From Chloroflexota bacterium (lineage in GTDB: Bacteria; Chloroflexota; Dehalococcoidia; SM23-28-2; RBG-16-64-32), in assembly GCA_022561095.1 (NCBI GenBank), contig JADFRV010000084.1:1-9219 (forward strand): DNA of 9,219 bases, in the 5' to 3' direction. This document shows positions 5,254-9,219 of the stretch, one piece after another. The translations under genes and the position numbers were made by a program. The notes under the pieces were generated by a model. It was not told the DNA's origin. It saw nothing but the letters and a program-made list of their open reading frames with translations, and searched no databases. Every line of letters starts with the position of its first letter. Positions within the stretch are counted from its first letter, which is position 1.

Positions 5254-5682
5254 ATGAGTTGTGAGACCGAAACAGCCACTGCCCTCAAGGACGCGGGTCA
5301 GAAGGTGACCCCGCAGCGGATGCTCATCCTCTCCAGTGTGCGTCACGCCGGCGGCCACCTAACGGCCTCGCAGATACTTGAGGAGGTGCGCCACTCCTAC
5401 CCCTACGTCGATGCCTCTACGGTCTACCGCACCCTGGCGTCCGCCAGAGTGCTGAAGCTGGTTAACGAGACTAACATGGGCTCGGACGATAACCAGTTCG
5501 AGTGGACCGGTAAGGAACGCCACCACCACCTGATATGCCGTTCCTGCGGCGAGGTGACATCGCTGGACAACAGCTATCTGGATGGCCTCGCCTCCACCCT
5601 GCTGGAGGACCATCGCTTTCAGGCCGATCTTAATCATTTCGCTATTTTCGGTGTTTGCAACAACTGCCGCGCGAACAGCTAG
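5254..5682 (+). CDS. Fur-family metal-responsive transcriptional regulator
   Basis: The 142-residue protein has the complete Fur layout: a winged-helix DNA-binding domain (KVTPQRMLILSSVRHAGGHL, then TASQILEEVRHSYPYVDASTVYRTL, 17-61), a hinge, and a dimerization domain with HHHLICRSCGEV (90-101), NHFAIFGV (127-134) and CNNC (135-138). C95-x2-C98 and C135-x2-C138 form the structural zinc site, and H35, H90-H92, H128 and nearby acidic residues are typical regulatory-metal ligands. The start is ATG 5254, preceded by GAGGTGA about five bases upstream. A NiCoT permease follows after 57 bases with its own Shine-Dalgarno, so the pair is probably co-transcribed. Sequence alone does not tell Fur from Zur, Mur, PerR or Nur; the neighbouring permease favours a nickel- or cobalt-responsive role. 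Confidence 0.92.
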   Translation: MSCETETATALKDAGQKVTPQRMLILSSVRHAGGHLTASQILEEVRHSYPYVDASTVYRTLASARVLKLVNETNMGSDDNQFEWTGKERHHHLICRSCGEVTSLDNSYLDGLASTLLEDHRFQADLNHFAIFGVCNNCRANS

Positions 5683-5701
5683 GTCGGCCGCCGGAGCCGA
5701 C
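5683..5701 (+). other. Intercistronic hairpin between fur-like gene and permease
   Basis: GTCGGC (5683-5688) and GCCGAC (5696-5701) form a perfect six-pair stem with a seven-base loop, beginning right after the regulator's TAG. No T tract follows, so it is more likely a 3'-end stabiliser or partial attenuator than a full terminator; chance is possible in GC-rich DNA. Confidence 0.35.
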
Positions 5702-5739
5702 TGTCGGTACGCCCTAGGTCGTCACAGGAGGCGATCAGC

Positions 5740-6732
5740 GTGGTCCTAGGTACTTTGGATATAGCGGTGCCGCTGAGCCCCGTCATGCTGGCGCTGGGCG
5801 TCGGCGGGACGATTGGGGTGCTAGCCGCCGCCCTGGCGCTCGGCATCCGGCATGGGATCGACTGGGATCACATCGCGGCTATCACCGACATTACGAGCAC
5901 CACCGCGGCGGCCCAGGGCGCAGAGGAGCGCTGGCTAACCGGCGAGCCGGGTGTGATGCTCACCGACGAGAGCCATCATTCGCTGGCCGATGGCGGGAGG
6001 CTGCCGCCTGTTGCCGGTGGCAGTGTGCAGGCAGGGGCTCTGCCGGCGTTTCTATCGGAGCACAGGCGCGCCATCTTCCTGGGAACGCTGTACGCGCTGG
6101 GACACGGCACCGTAGTTACTATCCTTGGCCTGGTGGCCATCCTCGCCTCGGGGTTCCTGCCGGACTGGATCGACCCGATCATGGAGCGGGTCGTGGGTAT
6201 CACGCTGCTCTTCCTGGCCGCCTACCTCTTCTACTCGCTATATCGCTACTTCCGGGGTGGTGGGGAGTTCCGCATTCGCAGCCGCTGGATGCTCATCTTC
6301 GCGGGAGTACGTAACGGCTTCAACTGGTTGCGCTCCCATGTCAGTGGGGAGCACCCACACGATCACGATGTGCACGGTGCTGACCAGTACGGTGTCAGGA
6401 CGGCCTACGGCGTGGGGTTGATCCACGGCATCGGCGCCGAAACTGGAACCCAGGTGCTGGTGATCGCCACGGCTGTGGGCGCGGGTACGAAGGTTATGGG
6501 CATCGCCGTCCTGATGATGTTCGTGGTGGGCCTGCTCATCTCCAACTCCTTCATCACCTTCGTCACGGCGGCGGGGTTCGTTTCGTCTCGTCGGCGCCAG
6601 TGGATATACGTGTTTGCGGGGCTCCTGGCGGCCGTCTTCAGCCTGGTCGTGGGCCTCGTTTTCCTGTTCCGGGCCGGCGGTTTCCTGCCTGACCTAGATC
6701 CCTACTTCCGCTGGATCGGCGGGCCAGGCTAG
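5740..6732 (+). CDS. NiCoT-family nickel/cobalt permease
   Basis: This 330-residue integral membrane protein carries the NiCoT signatures. The essential HX4DH motif is H38-GIDW-D43-H44 in helix 2 (LGIRHGIDWDHIAAITD); LGHGTVV at 120-126 and HGIGAETGTQ at 229-238 match the later conserved blocks (LGHSTVV- and LGFDTATE-like). About seven or eight hydrophobic helices are visible (near 14-36, 112-138, 150-170, 184-192, 222-248, 252-272, 288-312). A histidine-rich loop, HPHDHDVHG (205-213), lies before the third motif and may gather metal. A soluble insert of about 55 residues (50-105) separates helices 2 and 3. GTG 5740 is the start, with AGGAGG eight bases before it (5726-5731). The family imports Ni2+ or Co2+ with high affinity; which metal is served cannot be read here, as no urease, hydrogenase or B12 gene is in the window. 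Confidence 0.9.
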   Translation: MVLGTLDIAVPLSPVMLALGVGGTIGVLAAALALGIRHGIDWDHIAAITDITSTTAAAQGAEERWLTGEPGVMLTDESHHSLADGGRLPPVAGGSVQAGALPAFLSEHRRAIFLGTLYALGHGTVVTILGLVAILASGFLPDWIDPIMERVVGITLLFLAAYLFYSLYRYFRGGGEFRIRSRWMLIFAGVRNGFNWLRSHVSGEHPHDHDVHGADQYGVRTAYGVGLIHGIGAETGTQVLVIATAVGAGTKVMGIAVLMMFVVGLLISNSFITFVTAAGFVSSRRRQWIYVFAGLLAAVFSLVVGLVFLFRAGGFLPDLDPYFRWIGGPG

Positions 6733-6792
6733 CGCCGTCACCACGTACACGCCCCTGCGGAGGTGAGCGCTGGCCATGGCGCCCGGGCGGTC

Positions 6793-6814
6793 CTCCCAGC
6801 CATCAGTCTGGGAG
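6793..6814. terminator. Hairpin between convergent genes, possible terminator
   Basis: CTCCCAG (6793-6799) and CTGGGAG (6808-6814) form a perfect seven-pair stem with an eight-base loop, 60 bases after the permease stop and 40 bases from the stop of the opposing peptidase gene. No T tract exists on either side, so it may only protect transcript ends. The position suits a two-way terminator. Confidence 0.4.
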
Positions 6815-6853
6815 CAGACAATCTTCGAGTAAGCTCGGACGCTCGCGTCGTCG

Positions 6854-7921
6854 TCAGGGGAGATAAGGCAGCGGGTCCACGGGGATGCCGTCGATCCGCA
6901 GCTCAAAGTGCAAGTGATTGCCGTCGATGCCGATCACGTAGCCGGTGTGCCCGATGCCGCCGATCGTCTCGCCCTGCTCCACGAACTGGCCGTATCCCAC
7001 GTTGATCCCCGAGAGGTGTGCGTACAGCGTCTCCGAGCCGTCCGCGTGGCGTATGATGACGTAGTTGCCGTAGCCCGGGTGAACGTCGGCGAGGATCACC
7101 TGGCCGGCTGCCGCTGCCGCCACCGGTGCGCCCTCCTGGCCAAGGCCTTCGATGTCTATCCCCTGGTGGTAGACGCCTTCGCCGCGCGGCTCCCCGAAAT
7201 AGCTGGTAATCGGGCCCTGGAACGGCCAGATATAAGCGCCAGAGAGGGTAGGCGGCGCTGGCGCTGGCTCAGGCTCAGGTGCGGGTGCTGGTAGCGGTGT
7301 CGGTGTGGGGGGTGGTGGCGGTGGCGGCGGCGGCACCGCCCCGGGAAGCACCAGCGTAATCCCCTCAATGACGCTGCCGGCTGAAACGAGCGCGTTCGGC
7401 TCGAAGCCGATGATGTCCTGGACGCTGATCTTGTAGAAGGCGGCGATATCGGAAAGCGTGTCGCCAAGCTTGACGCGGTAGATGATGCCGTCGACGCTGG
7501 GGATTAGGAGCTCCTGGCCTGCGATCACGAAGTCGGGGTCGTTGCCCACCTCAGGGTTGTTCCAAAAGATGTACTCGGGGCTTATGCCAAACGCCGCTGC
7601 GATGGAAGCGATGCTATCTCCCGGTTGAATCGTGTAGGTGAAGTATGCGGGTTGGGGCTCAGGAGTCGGCTCAGCGGTGGGTGTGGGGGTAGGTTCGGGA
7701 GCGGGCGTTGGAGTGGGCTCAACCGTCACATCGGCCTGCTGCCCTGGGGAGATGCCGGAAAGAGTGGCCAGGACCACCGACGGTCGGAGATAGCCGGCCC
7801 TGTCCTGGGTGGCGGGTTCACTAGTGTGCGGGGAGAGGCCGGCCGCGTCGCTGCCCGTGAGATCTCCGCCGAACGCCATACCCGCCGCGACGACGAACAG
7901 GACGATCAACAGGGCGTGCAA
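6854..7921 (-). CDS. LysM-LysM-M23 cell-wall metallopeptidase, membrane anchored
   Basis: Counted from TTG 7921 the protein has 355 residues. A hydrophobic segment (LLIVLFVVAAGMAFG, 4-18) is the signal/anchor; a Pro-Thr linker (67-92) leads to LysM 1 (YTIQPGDSIASI..., 96-141) and LysM 2 (YRVKLGDTLSDI..., 148-193), which bind peptidoglycan; a second proline-rich linker (194-225, with nine consecutive Pro) leads to a peptidase M23/LytM domain (about 230-355). H252 and D256 (HQGID), H302 (YAHLS) and H336/H338 (HLH) are the zinc and catalytic residues, so it should be an active endopeptidase at the cell surface. TTG 7921 has no ribosome site and begins inside the anchor; the frame stays open for 38 more codons to 8035, giving a basic stretch (RHALTTHQRYLL) that normally precedes a membrane anchor, so the true protein is probably about 393 residues (see 8033-8046). 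Confidence 0.9.
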   Translation of the reverse strand: MHALLIVLFVVAAGMAFGGDLTGSDAAGLSPHTSEPATQDRAGYLRPSVVLATLSGISPGQQADVTVEPTPTPAPEPTPTPTAEPTPEPQPAYFTYTIQPGDSIASIAAAFGISPEYIFWNNPEVGNDPDFVIAGQELLIPSVDGIIYRVKLGDTLSDIAAFYKISVQDIIGFEPNALVSAGSVIEGITLVLPGAVPPPPPPPPPTPTPLPAPAPEPEPAPAPPTLSGAYIWPFQGPITSYFGEPRGEGVYHQGIDIEGLGQEGAPVAAAAAGQVILADVHPGYGNYVIIRHADGSETLYAHLSGINVGYGQFVEQGETIGGIGHTGYVIGIDGNHLHFELRIDGIPVDPLPYLP

Positions 7922-8032
7922 GAGATAGCGCTGGTGCGTGGTGAGCGCGTGCCTCGCCCCGGGTCGGCGGGGCGGTTGCCTGTCTTCCCCCGCAGGCCGG
8001 TGCGTCTGGAGGGGAGGGGTGTGTGTGTCGCG

Positions 8033-8046
8033 AATAGCCTACCTCC
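8033..8046 (-). promoter_or_regulatory. Shine-Dalgarno and possible ATT start of the peptidase
   Basis: On the minus strand GGAGGT (8046-8041) is followed after five bases by ATT (8035-8033), in frame with the peptidase gene. An in-frame TAG (8041-8039) bounds the frame upstream, and between it and TTG 7921 there is no ATG, GTG, CTG or TTG codon in frame. The strong ribosome site at a normal distance makes ATT the best-placed initiator. The alternative is a one-base error linking ATG 8048 (one frame off) to the gene, or use of TTG 7921 without a ribosome site. Confidence 0.45.
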
Positions 8047-8136
8047 ATTGGGCCGAGGTTGTGTATGATCGCGGCACCCACTAGCGCTCTGTGGCACCAC
8101 ACCCCGGCACGCCTATCGGATTGGCAGTCGCGGTGC

Positions 8137-8142
8137 ATTATA
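8137..8142 (-). promoter_or_regulatory. Consensus -10 box for the peptidase gene
   Basis: The minus strand reads a perfect TATAAT. Transcription would start near 8130, giving a leader of about 95 bases to the ATT at 8035. The -35 is only TTG-like (TTGTGT at 18-base spacing). The upstream AT-rich stretch with an interrupted palindrome (8171-8193) may compensate as an UP element or activator site. Confidence 0.5.
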
Positions 8143-8170
8143 CACGATTTAGCAACCCTTACACAAATTG

Positions 8171-8193
8171 ACCGATTATTGATGATAATTGGT
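8171..8193. repeat. AT-rich interrupted palindrome, candidate operator or terminator
   Basis: Arms ACCGATTAT (8171-8179) and ATAATTGGT (8185-8193) match at eight of nine positions around TGATG, in an AT-rich island unlike the rest of the window. It lies about 30-50 bases upstream of the peptidase -10 box and 30 bases after the Rieske gene stop. It could be a regulator site for the peptidase promoter or a weak terminator for the Rieske transcript. Confidence 0.4.
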
Positions 8194-8222
8194 AGAGTTG
8201 CCAGCGATGCTCGCCCGGCCGG

Positions 8223-8534
8223 TCAGGCCGTTGCGATCTTGATGTCGTCTCCCTCCACTAACACCTGGTAGGTTGGGATTGGGCTGTCCGGTGGCTCGTC
8301 GACCACCTCGCCGGTCTTCACGTTGAACCGGCCCTGGTGAAGGGGGCATTCCACTTCAATCCCCTCCAGAACCCCGTCGCCCAGCGGGCCGCCGCGGTGC
8401 GTGCACTCACCGCCGAAGGCGTATATCTCGCCGTCGACGTTCGCCAGGACGACATCATCTCCGTTCAACTGGACGATCAGCATCTCGCCTTGGGGGACGT
8501 CGCCCACGCTGGCAACCCTCACGAAGTCGGCCAT
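8223..8534 (-). CDS. Rieske [2Fe-2S] ferredoxin
   Basis: The 103-residue protein is a single soluble Rieske domain of the ferredoxin type found with ring-hydroxylating dioxygenases and small nitrite reductase subunits (NirD/BphF-like). The two cluster loops are C44-T-H46 (GECTHRGGPL) and C63-P-L-H66 (VECPLHQGRFNVKTGEV), so the His2Cys2 ligands of the [2Fe-2S] cluster are intact. It lacks the extra disulfide cysteines of the cytochrome bc1 Rieske protein and has no membrane anchor or export signal. Length equals the usual 100-110 residues. The start is ATG 8534 with an AAAGGAGG sequence four bases upstream, so it is probably well expressed. No oxygenase or reductase partner is adjacent; it is followed by an intergenic region and the separately promoted peptidase, so it probably donates electrons to an enzyme encoded elsewhere. 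Confidence 0.92.
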   Translation of the reverse strand: MADFVRVASVGDVPQGEMLIVQLNGDDVVLANVDGEIYAFGGECTHRGGPLGDGVLEGIEVECPLHQGRFNVKTGEVVDEPPDSPIPTYQVLVEGDDIKIATA

Positions 8535-8572
8535 GGTGCCTCCTTTGAATATACGAACCTGCGGGTGCGTTT

Positions 8573-8578
8573 ATCATA
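8573..8578 (-). promoter_or_regulatory. Candidate -10 box for the Rieske gene
   Basis: TATGAT on the minus strand (five of six to TATAAT) lies 39 bases before the ATG. No clear -35 is seen. It is divergent from the pyr leader promoter candidate only about 20 bases away. Confidence 0.4.
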
Positions 8579-8593
8579 GCATGTGCCCTCGTC

Positions 8594-8622
8594 TTGCGGG
8601 CAGCAGCGCCCCGTGCTAGCAT
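8594..8622 (+). promoter_or_regulatory. Candidate promoter of the pyrR transcript
   Basis: TTGCGG (8594-8599), 17 bases and TAGCAT (8617-8622) make a weak sigma70-like promoter with correct spacing. A start near 8629 would give a leader of about 207 bases containing the dispersed repeat, the PyrR-binding hairpin and the terminator. It is judged mostly by position. Confidence 0.3.
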
Positions 8623-8637
8623 ACGGGAGACAGCAAA

Positions 8638-8671
8638 CTTCGGTTTTCGCCTGTCCTGAGCGAAGCCGAAG
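8638..8671. repeat. Dispersed palindromic repeat ('CCTGAGCGAAGCCGAAGG' type)
   Basis: CTTCGGTTTTCGC (8638-8650) and GCGAAGCCGAAG (8660-8671) form a stem of about 12 pairs with one bulge around CTGTCCTGA. Antisense translation gives the 'LRLRSGQA' string often seen in spurious ORFs from this repeat family, which is scattered between genes in Chloroflexota and several other phyla. It is non-coding. Family membership is from memory and would be shown by further copies in the genome. Confidence 0.6.
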
Positions 8672-8678
8672 GGTCAAA

Positions 8679-8709
8679 CCTTTAAGTCGGTCCTGTGAGG
8701 CCGATAAGG
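8679..8709 (+). promoter_or_regulatory. PyrR-binding anti-antiterminator hairpin
   Basis: The RNA contains UCCUGUGAGG (8691-8700), which fits the PyrR recognition consensus UCCNGNGAGG. It is flanked by pairing arms: TCGG (8687-8690) with CCGA (8701-8704), and outside these CCTT-A (8679-8684) with TAAGG (8705-8709), with a small internal bulge as in known sites. In pyr operons PyrR plus UMP binds this loop, stabilises the hairpin and so allows the downstream terminator to form. The encoded protein downstream is PyrR itself, which strongly supports the call. Confidence 0.85.
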
Positions 8710-8773
8710 AGAGACAGCCCTGGTCTACACACATGGTCTAGGGAAGACCGCAACATACGGAGCGAACTGGAAA

Positions 8774-8807
8774 CCCTCTCGTCGCTACGGCGGGAGGGCT
8801 ATTTGTT
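8774..8807 (+). terminator. pyr attenuator terminator
   Basis: CCCTCTCGTC (8774-8783) pairs with GGCGGGAGGG (8789-8798) over ten pairs (two G-U) around the loop GCTAC, followed by the T-rich CTATTTGTT. It lies between the PyrR-binding hairpin and pyrR. An antiterminator may form through GAGAG at 8709-8713, at the 3' edge of the PyrR hairpin, pairing with CTCTC at 8776-8780 in the terminator's left arm; that pairing is short and is inference. Confidence 0.75.
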
Positions 8808-8835
8808 CCCTGTTCCGGGGGTGGGGGGCAGGGGG

Positions 8836-9219
8836 ATGAACGGCCGCACCGTCCTCACCGCCGAAGACGTCCGCCGCGCTGTCGGCCGCATCGCCCACGA
8901 GATCGTGGAGCGCAACCGCAACCTGGACGATGTGGTGCTCGTGGGCATGCGCACCCGCGGCGTGCCCCTGGCGTCGCGTCTGGCGGCGGCGATCCAGGAG
9001 TTCGAGTCCGCCCAAGGCGCGGTGCCGGTTGGCGCCCTGGACATCGGCCTCTACCGCGACGACATCCCCGCGATGGAGCTGCGCCCTCAGATCAGGCCCA
9101 CGGAGCTGCCTACCGACATCCACGGCAAGCGCGTGGTCCTGGTGGACGACGTGCTGTACACCGGTCGCAGCATCCGCGCCGCCCTGGACGCCCTGATCGA
9201 CTTTGGGCGCCCGGCCAGC
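8836..9219 (+). CDS. pyrR: Pyrimidine regulator/uracil phosphoribosyltransferase PyrR, 3'-truncated
   Basis: The first 128 residues of an expected 180 or so are present; the gene runs off the right edge. It is a type I phosphoribosyltransferase: RTVLTAEDVRRAVGRIAHEI (4-23), then VVLVGMRTRGVPLASRLA (33-50, the PyrR 'GxxxRG' segment), the DIGLYRDD block (69-76), and the PRPP-binding loop VVLVDDVLYTGRSIRAALDAL (100-120). These are specific PyrR features. The protein binds UMP or UTP and the pyr mRNA leader to cause attenuation, and most members also make UMP from uracil and PRPP. ATG 8836 follows a G-rich stretch (GGGGGGCAGGGGG) without a clear AGGAGG. The PyrR-type leader directly upstream indicates self-regulation, and pyrB and pyrC commonly follow such a gene, which is expectation only. 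Confidence 0.93.
   Translation, partial: MNGRTVLTAEDVRRAVGRIAHEIVERNRNLDDVVLVGMRTRGVPLASRLAAAIQEFESAQGAVPVGALDIGLYRDDIPAMELRPQIRPTELPTDIHGKRVVLVDDVLYTGRSIRAALDALIDFGRPAS

Noticed and set aside
5088..5288. Antisense ORF across the fur promoter
   Set aside because: It overlaps the promoter and the start of the regulator and shows no recognisable protein features.
7255..7340. Low-complexity GGTGGCGGTGGCGG tract as a possible tandem repeat or recombination site
   Set aside because: It is the coding sequence of the second proline-rich linker (polyproline and Pro-Thr) in the peptidase.
7625..8068. Plus-strand 147-codon frame opposite the peptidase
   Set aside because: Its Gly/Arg-rich translation mirrors the Pro/Thr linkers of the true gene.
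8519..8734. Antisense 71-codon ORF with LRLRSGQA
   Set aside because: It arises from translating the dispersed palindromic repeat and the start of the pyr leader; such ORFs are well-known artefacts.
1..9219. CRISPR array, insertion sequence, integrase, toxin-antitoxin or phage genes
   Set aside because: No regularly spaced repeats, transposase motifs, terminal inverted repeats or paired small toxin genes were seen on either strand.

Overview
The window is 9.2 kb of GC-rich, gene-dense bacterial DNA with short intergenic gaps, mixed ATG/GTG/TTG starts and no insertion sequence, CRISPR array, tRNA or rRNA that I could see. The proteins are mostly housekeeping or accessory metabolism. A Chloroflexota-like bacterium, perhaps an environmental Dehalococcoidia-type lineage, fits best: the proline/threonine-linked LysM-M23 peptidase, the PF12831 FAD oxidoreductase, split MaoC genes and a dispersed 'TTCGG..CCTGAGCGAAGCCGAAGG' type repeat all point that way. 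This is inference, not proof.

Layout. 1-146 (-) is the N-terminus of a MATE-type multidrug transporter running off the left edge. Divergent from it, 302-2234 (+) is a two-gene unit: a METTL7/TMT1-like SAM methyltransferase, then, after a 13-nt gap, a TTG-started FAD-dependent oxidoreductase. The minus-strand block 2242-4426 has a stand-alone cyclic-nucleotide-binding protein with a good sigma70-type promoter, a translationally coupled pair of MaoC/hotdog dehydratase subunits preceded by a 34-codon ORF, and a protein of unknown function with a disordered N-terminus. On the plus strand, 4506-4785 holds a frame-disrupted remnant that looks like the C-terminal domain of a pyridine nucleotide-disulfide oxidoreductase, directly before a MoaD-like sulfur carrier. 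A Fur-family regulator and a NiCoT nickel/cobalt permease follow (5254-6732), with a promoter and a near-palindrome upstream. Convergent to them is a membrane-anchored LysM-LysM-M23 peptidase (minus), then a Rieske ferredoxin (minus). Finally a pyr-type attenuator leader (PyrR-binding hairpin and intrinsic terminator) leads into a 3'-truncated pyrR.

Working together. Fur-family protein plus NiCoT permease suggests metal-responsive nickel or cobalt import. The two MaoC genes probably form one heteromeric enoyl-CoA hydratase/dehydratase. PyrR should control its own transcript through the leader by sensing pyrimidine nucleotides. The MoaD-like gene beside a decayed FAD/NAD oxidoreductase may be the relic of a tungsten or molybdenum enzyme cluster.

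The observations most worth a second look are a possible ATT start behind a perfect Shine-Dalgarno for the peptidase, the three-frame oxidoreductase remnant before moaD, the pyr leader with a dispersed repeat just upstream of its PyrR hairpin, and the palindromic candidate operator before the fur-niCoT pair. I did not find a convincing wholly new system.
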